Positions 14,217 to 20,098 of a DNA stretch of 64,000 nucleotides are shown here, piece by piece; positions within the stretch are counted from its first letter, which is position 1, and every line of letters begins with the position of its first letter. The position numbers and the translations under genes were made by a program. Source of the stretch: a virus; IMG/VR virus record IMGVR_UViG_3300021420_000016, positions 62,001 to 126,000 of that record; one strand, written 5' to 3'. The notes under the pieces are model-generated. The model did not search any database and was not told the DNA's origin. It saw nothing but the letters and a program-made list of their open reading frames with translations.

Positions 14217-14289
14217 TGGGCCTAGGTGCTTTTGGGACACCGACCTCCCGGTTATCAGCCGGACGCTCTTACCTCTGAGCTACAGGCCC
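14217..14289 (-). tRNA. tRNA-Ile(GAT) with abnormal T loop
   Basis: Acceptor GGGCCTG/TAGGCCC, anticodon loop CTGATAA. The T stem GGTGT/GCACC is kept but the loop is CCCAAAA rather than the TTCRANY consensus. Confidence 0.75.
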
Positions 14290-14293
14290 TTGG

Positions 14294-14382
14294 AGGAGGG
14301 TGCGAGATTCGAACTCGCGAGACGAGTCCCCCCGTCTAGCCGTTTTCGAGACGGTGCCGTAGGCCACTCCGGTCAACCCTCC
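14294..14382 (-). tRNA. tRNA-Ser(CGA)
   Basis: Class II with a long variable arm; acceptor GGAGGGT/ACCCTCC, anticodon loop CTCGAAA. A CCA is encoded just past the discriminator. Confidence 0.9.
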
Positions 14383-14387
14383 ACAAG

Positions 14388-14476
14388 CGGAGTGACAAGG
14401 ATTCGAACCTTGGAGGGGCTTGCGCCCCAACGGCGTTAGCAGCGCCGCGCCATAGGCCAGACTAGGCGACCACCCC
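14388..14476 (-). tRNA. tRNA-Ser(GCT)
   Basis: Class II with variable arm GGGGC-GCAA-GCCCC; anticodon stem GGCG-CTGCTAA-CGCC, discriminator G. Confidence 0.92.
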
Positions 14477-14554
14477 ATTGTGCGGTGGGCGGGGACAGGC
14501 GGACCCGCTGGTACGCGCAGACCAGCATGGCCGTGATCTCCCCGCCTCACTGCG

Positions 14555-14630
14555 TAGCGCTCGTCGGATTCGAACCGACACTGTCGCGGACCTGAACCGC
14601 GCGCCTCCTACCATGTTGGGCTAGAGCGCC
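14555..14630 (-). tRNA. tRNA-Leu(CAG), short variable loop
   Basis: Acceptor GGCGCTC/GAGCGCT, anticodon arm CGCGG-TTCAGGT-CCGCG, T arm GTCGG-TTCGAAT-CCGAC. The variable loop is only about 5 nt, whereas bacterial tRNA-Leu normally has a long arm. Confidence 0.8.
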
Positions 14631-14735
14631 TGGCCAGGGATCAGGCCGGTGCCGTCTGGCTCACGCTGCCTTCCCGGCACCGCCGGCTCCGCAGTCAGCG
14701 TGATGGGGATAACCGTGTGGCGCCTGATCCCTTAG

Positions 14736-14808
14736 AGCGGACGGCCGGGATCGAACCGGCGACTTCAACCTTGGCAAGGTTGCGCTCTGCCAACTGAGCC
14801 ACGCCCGC
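14736..14808 (-). tRNA. tRNA-Gly(GCC)
   Basis: Acceptor GCGGGCG/CGTCCGC, anticodon arm CAACC-TTGCCAA-GGTTG, discriminator T. Confidence 0.94.
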
Positions 14809-14818
14809 ATGTATTTCG

Positions 14819-14890
14819 AGCGGAAGACGGGGATCGAACCCGCAACCCCGACCTTGGGAAGGTCGTGCTCTGCCATTGAGCCACTTCCGC
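14819..14890 (-). tRNA. tRNA-Gly(CCC)
   Basis: Acceptor GCGGAAG/CTTCCGC, anticodon arm CGACC-TTCCCAA-GGTCG. Confidence 0.94.
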
Positions 14891-14894
14891 ATGG

Positions 14895-14967
14895 AGCCCG
14901 ACCGGGGAATTGAACCCCGCCTACGGCCTTACCAAGGCCGGGTGCTTACCGCTATCACTAGCCGGGC
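14895..14967 (-). tRNA. tRNA-Thr(GGT)
   Basis: Acceptor GCCCGGC/GTCGGGC, anticodon arm CGGCC-TTGGTAA-GGCCG. Confidence 0.94.
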
Positions 14968-14971
14968 GAAG

Positions 14972-15042
14972 CTGGGGGAGCTGGGGTCGAACCAACGTTC
15001 CAGGGACCAAAGCCCCGTGTCCTGCCTTTAGACGATCCCCCA
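14972..15042 (-). tRNA. tRNA-Gln(TTG)
   Basis: Acceptor TGGGGGA/TCCCCCA, a tRNA-Gln hallmark; anticodon loop CTTTGGT, discriminator G. Confidence 0.92.
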
Positions 15043-15046
15043 TTGG

Positions 15047-15121
15047 AGCCGGCCATCGGGCTTGAACCGATCACCTGCCGCTTACAGGGCGGCTGCTCTG
15101 CCTGCGATGAGCTAGGCCGGC
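15047..15121 (-). tRNA. tRNA-Thr(TGT)
   Basis: Acceptor GCCGGCC/GGCCGGC, anticodon arm GCCGC-CCTGTAA-GCGGC with C33; a CCA is encoded after the discriminator. Confidence 0.9.
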
Positions 15122-15187
15122 GTGATCCTGGCAGGCACCGCAGGCGACCTTTGGCGCCGCAGTGAGGCCTGCCCTGCCAAGGAATCG

Positions 15188-15262
15188 TGTGCTCGGAGGG
15201 ACTTGAACCCTCAACATCCGGCACCTCGGGCCGACCTCTCTGCCACATTGGAGTACGAGCAC
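15188..15262 (-). tRNA. tRNA-Leu(GAG), short variable loop
   Basis: Acceptor GTGCTCG/CGAGCAC, anticodon arm TCGGC-CCGAGGT-GCCGG with C33, T arm GAGGG-TTCAAGT-CCCTC. It lacks the long variable arm expected for Leu. Confidence 0.8.
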
Positions 15263-15335
15263 TCAGTCAGTTCTTAGGCCAGCCGTATGGTGGGTATGAC
15301 TCATCCCAACGATACCGATCGCAGGGAGCGCCCCC

Positions 15336-15572
15336 GTGGATGAGCCCAATCTCACTCTCCCCGAAGCCCAGGAGCAACTACCGGCGATCTGCCAGCGGTT
15401 CGCTGCCGACCCAGGAACCCGGGATGCCGTTGTAGTGACAGACGCCGATGGCCCAGTGGCCGTGATCATCCCCTGGCGGAGGTACCGGGCCTGGGCCGGC
15501 CTCGGGGGGGAGACCCTGATGCCCGTTCACCAAAACGGCCGCCTGATAGCGGTTGTCCGGGACTGCGGCTGA
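15336..15572 (+). CDS. Phd/YefM-like antitoxin
   Basis: A 78-residue protein on the strand opposite the tRNAs. Helix LPEAQEQLPAICQRF is followed by DAVVVTDADGPVAVIIPWRR, the pattern of Phd/YefM antitoxins (helix, then VVIT..G.PVAVLV). GTG start with AGGGAG eight bases upstream. No toxin gene is adjacent; the C-terminal tail HQNGRLIAVVRDCG is short. It could be an orphan antitoxin or an anti-addiction gene. Confidence 0.6.
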   Translation: MDEPNLTLPEAQEQLPAICQRFAADPGTRDAVVVTDADGPVAVIIPWRRYRAWAGLGGETLMPVHQNGRLIAVVRDCG

Positions 15573-15577
15573 CTGGG

Positions 15578-15650
15578 AGCCCGATGCCGGGGTCGAACCG
15601 GCGACCTCCGCGGTACGAAGGCGGCGCTCTACCGACTGAGCTAACCGGGC
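15578..15650 (-). tRNA. tRNA-Thr(CGT)
   Basis: Acceptor GCCCGGT/ATCGGGC; anticodon loop TTCGTAC, with a C-C mismatch at 31-39; T arm GCCGG-TTCGACC-CCGGC. Confidence 0.87.
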
Positions 15651-15802
15651 GTGGCTGCCCCGCGTACGCCGGTTCGGCGGGGCGCACCAGGGCGGGAGAA
15701 TCCGGGGCCGTGCGATCAGCCGCCCAAGATCGCCTCGATCTTCCATGTTCCCGGTGATCAACTCCGGGTGGGCCCCTGCGCCAGTGCCGGCCAGTTACCT
15801 TC

Positions 15803-16477
15803 TTAGGGATTCCTGGCCGCTGATGCAACCGGCGCTGCTCCCGGAGCTGGGGTCGAACCAACTACGGGACTTACCGCTTCCGGGGCTGGACTCGAACCAG
15901 CGAGGACAGGGGCCAGAACCCTGCTGGGGACGCCGCCGCCCCACCCGGAATCAAGTCGGCCCGAACGGATAGCCGTACGGATCCGATGACAATTAGCGCA
16001 AACTATGTCACACTTCGCGATCTCAGCAAGGATTCTGCTCCATGACCAGCGGGTAAGCACGGCACTTATGTTGCCCAGCTTGTCATCCCCATCCCTGTGG
16101 TCGTAATCCATAACACAAGGGGGGAACCGGCCACCGCAATCAGCGCACGGGACGTCTTTCAATGCGTCGAGTCGCTGCCGGTTCGCCTCGTATCGTTGCC
16201 GGTTGCGGTCCAGATATACCTGCTTGTTGTCGTTGTACCACCGTTGCTTCGCCGCCCGCTGTGCTTCTTTGTTACGGCCGGCACCGGTCCCTTTCTTCCA
16301 CCGGACCCCGAGAAAATGTGAAGTATCCAGGCCCAGCTCTGCGGCTACCGCCCTGATTCTGTGGTATGAACTACCTCCGTCAGCCTTAAGTCCAAGCGCT
16401 CGGGCTACCTGGCCCCAAGTCGTGGATTGAGTGATGGCATCAGCTAGATCGCCGTCGGACCATGACCTGGTTCTCAT
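15803..16477 (-). CDS. HNH endonuclease inserted in a tRNA-Gln gene
   Basis: The N-terminal part is a helix-turn-helix domain (LADAITQSTTWGQVARALGL). The middle has CADCGGRFPPCVMDYDHRDG and CDIVCANCHRIRT, the HNH metal site. After NCHRIRT the frame no longer looks like protein and reads through the intact tRNA-Gln(CTG) to a stop at 15803, so the authentic end is probably near 15960. It lies between the 5' and 3' halves of another tRNA-Gln(CTG), the arrangement expected of a homing cassette that cut that gene. Confidence 0.8.
   Translation of the reverse strand: MRTRSWSDGDLADAITQSTTWGQVARALGLKADGGSSYHRIRAVAAELGLDTSHFLGVRWKKGTGAGRNKEAQRAAKQRWYNDNKQVYLDRNRQRYEANRQRLDALKDVPCADCGGRFPPCVMDYDHRDGDDKLGNISAVLTRWSWSRILAEIAKCDIVCANCHRIRTAIRSGRLDSGWGGGVPSRVLAPVLAGSSPAPEAVSPVVGSTPAPGAAPVASAARNP
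15838..15868 (-). pseudogene. 3' half of a split tRNA-Gln(CTG)
   Basis: It contains a T arm (GTTGG-TTCGACC-CCAGC) and the 3' acceptor strand TCCGGGA with discriminator G. No anticodon or D arm precedes it. The acceptor strand is the exact complement of the 5' half at 16555-16561. Confidence 0.75.
15877..15950 (-). tRNA. tRNA-Gln(CTG), intact copy
   Basis: Acceptor TTCCGGG/CCCGGAA, anticodon arm CAGGG-TTCTGGC-CCCTG, T arm GCTGG-TTCGAGT-CCAGC, discriminator G. It lies inside the insertion that splits the other tRNA-Gln(CTG), so it can supply the lost function. Confidence 0.9.
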
Positions 16478-16520
16478 GCCTGCCAGTATACGGCAAGGTG
16501 TAGGGCTCTAGTCGCTTCGT

Positions 16521-16561
16521 CTGATCCAGAGTCAGGTGTCCTGCCATTGGACGATCCGGGA
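16521..16561 (-). pseudogene. 5' half of a split tRNA-Gln(CTG)
   Basis: Acceptor strand TCCCGGA, D arm GTCC/GGAC and anticodon arm CTGA-CTCTGGA-TCAG are present. The sequence then leaves tRNA-like structure. The matching 3' half lies about 650 bp downstream at 15838-15868. Confidence 0.78.
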
Positions 16562-16565
16562 TTAG

Positions 16566-16647
16566 TGCGGGACGAGGGATTTGAACCCTCACGCCCTCTC
16601 GGGCACACGGACTTGAGCCGTGCGTGTCTGCGTTTCACCAGCCCCGC
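16566..16647 (-). tRNA. tRNA-Leu(CAA)
   Basis: Class II with variable arm TGCCC-GAGA-GGGCG; acceptor GCGGGGC/GTCCCGC, anticodon loop CTCAAGT. Confidence 0.94.
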
Positions 16648-16653
16648 TGGCCT

Positions 16654-17442
16654 TCAAAACGCCTTCCGCATTTCCTCGATCAGGGCCAGCGATTGCGGCG
16701 CGTTCAGGGCTATGCTTTGCAGCCAATCCGCTTGCGCGCGGAACCGGTCCAGGTCTGCGGTGTGGTCCTGGTACCTGTCTTCTCTCTCGGAGAAGACCAT
16801 CGGGGGCAGTTCGCCGGCGAAATCCAGGATCGTGAAGTTCGGCGCCGGGGAGGAGATCAGCGCCGCGCGGAACGGGACTACCCGCACGATGGCGCCTTCG
16901 CCGGCAAGGTTCAGGATGTGCCCGAGCTGGTCGGCCATGATGTCGGCGCCGGGGTGGCGCTGCAGGACCGCCTCATCCAGGAGGAACGTTGTGGGGATCT
17001 TCCCCACCAGTACCTGCCGGGCTTCACGCACCTGCGGGTACGGCCGGCCGGCGGCCTGGTCGTAGTTTGCGGTGCGCAGCAGCGCGGGGATTACGTCGCG
17101 GGCGAGGCAGACGAGGGACTCGGCGTTTTGCTCCAGGCTGAGGTACAGGACCGACCGGTCGTTGCTGATCGGCTCTATCCTCCACGGGTCTTTCTCCCGG
17201 CCGCGTCTCACGGCGGCAAGGAGCTCCGCCGCGGTGGCCTGGTCGGCGCCGTAGACGAGGCACATGGAGCGGACTGTGCGCCCGTCGGCGAGCCGGTCGC
17301 CGGTTTCGGTGCGGCTGACCGTGGCCATGGAGCACAGCAGTTCGGCTGCGGCCTGCTCGATCGTCATGCCCGCTGCGGTGCGCAGTTCGCGCAGGCGGGC
17401 GGCGAGTTTCATCTGGGCTACGGCGGGGCTGTCACTTGCCAT
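16654..17442 (-). CDS. XRE-family regulator with DUF5753-like C-terminus
   Basis: About 262 residues. N-terminal helix-turn-helix (LRELRTAAGMTIEQAAAELL, SMATVSRTETGDR). The C-terminal domain has the actinomycete DUF5753 pattern (IPALLRTANYDQAAGR, HILNLAGEGAIVRVVPFRA, VFSEREDRYQ). The start MASDSP is chosen from three close in-frame ATGs. It is embedded between tRNA-Leu(CAA) and tRNA-Lys(CTT). These regulators usually partner with a small DUF397-type protein, which is not seen here. Confidence 0.88.
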   Translation of the reverse strand: MASDSPAVAQMKLAARLRELRTAAGMTIEQAAAELLCSMATVSRTETGDRLADGRTVRSMCLVYGADQATAAELLAAVRRGREKDPWRIEPISNDRSVLYLSLEQNAESLVCLARDVIPALLRTANYDQAAGRPYPQVREARQVLVGKIPTTFLLDEAVLQRHPGADIMADQLGHILNLAGEGAIVRVVPFRAALISSPAPNFTILDFAGELPPMVFSEREDRYQDHTADLDRFRAQADWLQSIALNAPQSLALIEEMRKAF

Positions 17443-17487
17443 GTGGCACATATACCCTGCACCGGGCATTTTGCACGTAACCTATCG

Positions 17488-17559
17488 TGCGCCGCCAGGG
17501 GATCGAACCCCGGACCCGCCGATTAAGAGTCGGCTGCTCTACCACTGAGCTAGCAGCGC
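17488..17559 (-). tRNA. tRNA-Lys(CTT)
   Basis: Acceptor GCGCTGC/GCGGCGC, anticodon arm GCCGA-CTCTTAA-TCGGC. Confidence 0.94.
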
Positions 17560-17563
17560 CTGG

Positions 17564-17634
17564 AGCGGGTGAAGGGGATCGAACCCTCATGACCAGCTTG
17601 GAGGGCTGGGGCTCTGCCATTGAGCTACGCCCGC
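17564..17634 (-). tRNA. tRNA-Gly(TCC)
   Basis: Acceptor GCGGGCG/CACCCGC with one C-A mismatch; anticodon arm CCAGC-CCTCCAA-GCTGG with C33; CCA encoded. Confidence 0.9.
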
Positions 17635-17646
17635 ATTGACTTTTGG

Positions 17647-17720
17647 TGGCCACTCTCCGAGTCGAACGGAGGCCCTCTCACTTTTCAGGCGAGCGCTCAT
17701 ACCAACTGAGCTAAGCGGCC
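17647..17720 (-). tRNA. tRNA-Phe(GAA)
   Basis: Acceptor GGCCGCT/AGTGGCC, anticodon arm CTCGC-CTGAAAA-GTGAG. Confidence 0.93.
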
Positions 17721-17724
17721 ATAG

Positions 17725-17796
17725 TCGGGATGGTCCGAACCGAACGGACGCCCTTCTGCTCCCAAAGCAGACGCTCTTCCACTGAGCTACACCCCG
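17725..17796 (-). tRNA. tRNA-Pro(TGG)
   Basis: Acceptor CGGGGTG/CATCCCG, anticodon arm TCTGC-TTTGGGA-GCAGA. Confidence 0.93.
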
Positions 17797-17801
17797 AATC
17801 G

Positions 17802-17876
17802 TCGGGACAGACCGATTTGAACGGCCGGCCTCCGGCTCCCCGAGCCGGCGCTCTAACCAAGCTGAGCTATGCCCCG
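17802..17876 (-). tRNA. tRNA-Pro(GGG)
   Basis: Acceptor CGGGGCA/TGTCCCG, anticodon arm CCGGC-TCGGGGA-GCCGG with C33. Confidence 0.91.
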
Positions 17877-17878
17877 GT

Positions 17879-18062
17879 TACGCCACGTGTTTCCAGGTGC
17901 GCCCACACCGAATATCGCTGATCGTGGCCTTGTGAACTCCCAGCAGTTTGGCAAGGGCAATCCCCCGACGCATGAGCCGTTCGCGGCCAGCCACTTGGCT
18001 CTCCTGGCAGCGACCCACTCCCGCATGTACTTTCGCTGCCGCTCAGGATCGGCATAAGGCAT
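17879..18062 (-). pseudogene. HNH homing endonuclease remnant with internal deletion
   Basis: The frame opens MPYADPERQRKYMREWVAAR and RAKWLAANGSC, the usual start of small HNH proteins. The cysteine/HNH core is missing. In a second frame the sequence resumes with the C-terminal DNA-binding module RRGIALAKLLGVHKATISDI and RCGRTWKHVA, then TAA next to tRNA-Pro(GGG). A deletion with a frame change joins the two ends. Confidence 0.6.
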
Positions 18063-18107
18063 GCGAACGGTATATCGCAGTTAGCCCTTTGACCTGTACT
18101 CTTGTGG

Positions 18108-18182
18108 TCGGGATGGGGTGATTCGAACACCCGGCCTCCTCGTCCCGAACGAGGCGCGCTGACCAAGCTGCGCCACATCCCG
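18108..18182 (-). tRNA. tRNA-Pro(CGG)
   Basis: Acceptor CGGGATG/CATCCCG, anticodon arm CCTCG-TTCGGGA-CGAGG. Confidence 0.94.
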
Positions 18183-18414
18183 TTTGCCGGTTCCCTCCCA
18201 GGGCGTGCCGCCAGTGCAGGCAGAGAACGTTCCGTCCCCTTGCCGGAAAGAGGGACCCAGGCCCCTCGCGCGTCCGGGCGGGGAGACTTCCCCGGGGGCG
18301 GACTGTGATGCGCATTGCACGGCGGTCCCTGGTTGCCGGATCAGCCCTCCGCAGTTTGCTGTGTGGTACGTCACTTCTGCGAGCGATATCCGGCCCGGCT
18401 AGCGGGGACCGTAG

Positions 18415-18487
18415 TGGAGTTACAGGGACTCGAACCCTGGGCCTCCGCGTTGCGGGCGCGGCGCTCTCCCGGCTGAGCTATAACCCC
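18415..18487 (-). tRNA. tRNA-Ala(CGC)
   Basis: Acceptor GGGGTTA/TAACTCC, anticodon arm CCGCG-CCCGCAA-CGCGG with C33. The 230 bp between this and tRNA-Pro(CGG) shows no convincing gene. Confidence 0.91.
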
Positions 18488-18585
18488 TCAAGCGTGGTGG
18501 CCTCCGGTTGTTTGTCCCTTATTTAGCAGGGAGAGCCACGTATTCCCCGGAGGTTGCCCCCGGCGCCAGTCCGGGACCCCCCTTG

Positions 18586-18658
18586 TGGAGCTACGCGGAT
18601 TCGAACCGCGGACCCTCTCGATGCCATCGAGATGCTCTGCCAACTGAGCTATAACCCC
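18586..18658 (-). tRNA. tRNA-Ala(GGC)
   Basis: Acceptor GGGGTTA/TAGCTCC, anticodon arm TCTCG-ATGGCAT-CGAGA. Confidence 0.93.
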
Positions 18659-18845
18659 ATCTGGGCGGTTAGAACTGCCGCTCCCCCACTGGCCCAGAGT
18701 GGGCCGGCGGGATCATCGACGGGCAGAGACCACCCACGCGGGACTTATGGCCGCCCGCCTTTTCGTTTGGTGCTCACGCTATGCAAGTTTCAACCACCGG
18801 GCGGGTTCACCAGCCTTACCTCTCGGTCGCGCTGGTGCCGCTTCG

Positions 18846-18918
18846 CCCGGACGGAGGGACTCGAACCCTCAACCAACGGTTTTGGAGACCGTCACTCTTC
18901 CAATTGAGCTACGTCCGA
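18846..18918 (-). tRNA. tRNA-Trp(CCA)
   Basis: Acceptor TCGGACG/CGTCCGG, anticodon arm ACGGT-CTCCAAA-ACCGT, discriminator G. First tRNA of the array in the direction of transcription. Confidence 0.94.
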
Positions 18919-18938
18919 CTGCTTGGCTTGTACCTACG

Positions 18939-18976
18939 AAAAAAACCGCCCCTTTCCGGCTTCCCGGGGGGCGGTT
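18939..18976 (-). terminator. Intrinsic terminator ahead of the tRNA array
   Basis: On the minus strand a stem AACCGCCCC / GGGGCGGTT is followed by a run of seven T. It separates the ParB-like operon from the tRNA array, so the array should have its own promoter. Confidence 0.75.
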
Positions 18977-18993
18977 CCTGGTTCGCTTGCCTG

Positions 18994-19203
18994 CTATCCA
19001 GAAACCTCCCTGCCGGGGGTGCGCCCGTTGCCGTCGCTCAGGGCAGCCGCCGGCTGCGAGAACGGGTACGCGGATGCGTGCCGTTCGTCGCGCTCGATGA
19101 CTTGCCAGAGTTTCACGGGTACTGCCTTCCGGTTGGTGCTGCTGGTATCAAGGGTACGGGGTGCAGTGGGCTGTGCGCAACGGGTATTGCCGGACGTGAT
19201 CAC
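18994..19203 (-). CDS. Possible small protein, 69 aa
   Basis: The GTG-initiated frame includes VKLWQVIERDERHASAYPFS, which has a protein-like texture. The N-terminal third does not, so translation may begin at the internal GTG of VKLWQV. It lies between two hairpins. Weak support. Confidence 0.3.
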   Translation of the reverse strand: MITSGNTRCAQPTAPRTLDTSSTNRKAVPVKLWQVIERDERHASAYPFSQPAAALSDGNGRTPGREVSG

Positions 19204-19209
19204 AAAGAA

Positions 19210-19246
19210 GCCGGGCCTCCCGCACGCCCAGTGCGGGAAGCCCGGC
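19210..19246 (-). terminator. Terminator after the ParB-like gene
   Basis: Stem GCCGGGC..CCCGCAC / GTGCGGG..GCCCGGC, 14 bp with a small offset, followed on the minus strand by TTCTTT. It lies 15 bp past the stop of the ParB-like gene. Confidence 0.7.
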
Positions 19247-19261
19247 CGCCTTAGCGGGGAC

Positions 19262-20098
19262 TTACCGCCACCTGGGCAGCTTCCTGCTGCGGCGCCCCTG
19301 GTTGTACGCGTCGGTGACGAGTTCGGCGACGCTGTTGGCGACGGAGCCGCCACGGACGCGCTTGAGGCCGCTGGACTTGTACAGCAGTTCCTGGGGGCCG
19401 CCTTCGAGGTCCATGAGCTGCTGCACCATGTGGTCGGTGTCGATGGCCAAGCCGTGCCGGACGAACAGTGCGCCGATGCCGCCGATGATCGCCGAGTCGC
19501 CGGCTTTGAGGTCGTGCTGCCACGCCTGCACGATCGTCTGGAGGGTGCTTGCGAGGACGAACTGCGGGTCGTCCGGATGGTGGCGCTCGTCGTCCTTCCA
19601 CAGTCTCTCCAGCGTCGAGACCGCCGTGATCACGCCCGGCCCGGGGACGACGTCGACCTTCCAGCCTGCCAGTTCGGCGGTCTTAAGGATCGCGCAGGCG
19701 ACCGGGTCGCCTTGGGTTACCCGTGCCTTGAACCGGTGGCCCGGGGTGACTGCCCGGCCGGAGTTCAGCAGGACGAACAGGCCGGCTTCCTGGGCGAGGT
19801 CGAGGCCGGTGTAGATTTCGCAGAGAATGCCGGGCCCATAGTCGCAGGCCTGGCAGAGGGCGATCCGGTTCTGGCCGTCCACGACGACGAAGGTCCCGTC
19901 GGCGCGCTGCGACACTGCGGGGATGCCCAGGGCGTCTGGGCGGAACCTTTTGACGCGGGCCTGTACCCAGTTCGGGTCCACGTCGCGCGTGTTGACGCGC
20001 TGGTCCCGGGTGATTTTATCGATCGGGACAAGCGCGACCCGGTCGGGGGCGGGCAGTCCGGTGCTGTTAGTGGTTGCTGGTGCCGTCGCCGTAGCCAT
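19262..20098 (-). CDS. ParB/Srx-fold protein (DUF6551-like)
   Basis: About 278 residues. The N-terminal domain has the ParB/sulfiredoxin pattern: ALVPIDKITRDQRVNTRDVD, FRPDALGIPAVSQRADGTFV, VVDGQNRIAL (the usual GxxR is GQNR). The rest is helical with HRFKARVTQGDPVACAI and VITAVSTLERLW. Such proteins are common in actinophages and plasmids with unknown targets; some ParB-fold proteins are CTPases or nucleases. The start MATATAP is chosen over a longer frame that overlaps the upstream ParB-like gene by 110 bases. Confidence 0.78.
   Translation of the reverse strand: MATATAPATTNSTGLPAPDRVALVPIDKITRDQRVNTRDVDPNWVQARVKRFRPDALGIPAVSQRADGTFVVVDGQNRIALCQACDYGPGILCEIYTGLDLAQEAGLFVLLNSGRAVTPGHRFKARVTQGDPVACAILKTAELAGWKVDVVPGPGVITAVSTLERLWKDDERHHPDDPQFVLASTLQTIVQAWQHDLKAGDSAIIGGIGALFVRHGLAIDTDHMVQQLMDLEGGPQELLYKSSGLKRVRGGSVANSVAELVTDAYNQGRRSRKLPRWR

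Noticed and set aside
15838-16561. A self-splicing group I intron in tRNA-Gln
   Set aside because: I could not find group I core elements, and the insertion contains a complete tRNA-Gln, which fits a cassette better. Not excluded without a structure search.
18183-18414. A gene between tRNA-Pro(CGG) and tRNA-Ala(CGC)
   Set aside because: Open frames on both strands lack ribosome sites and protein-like composition; nothing supported was seen.
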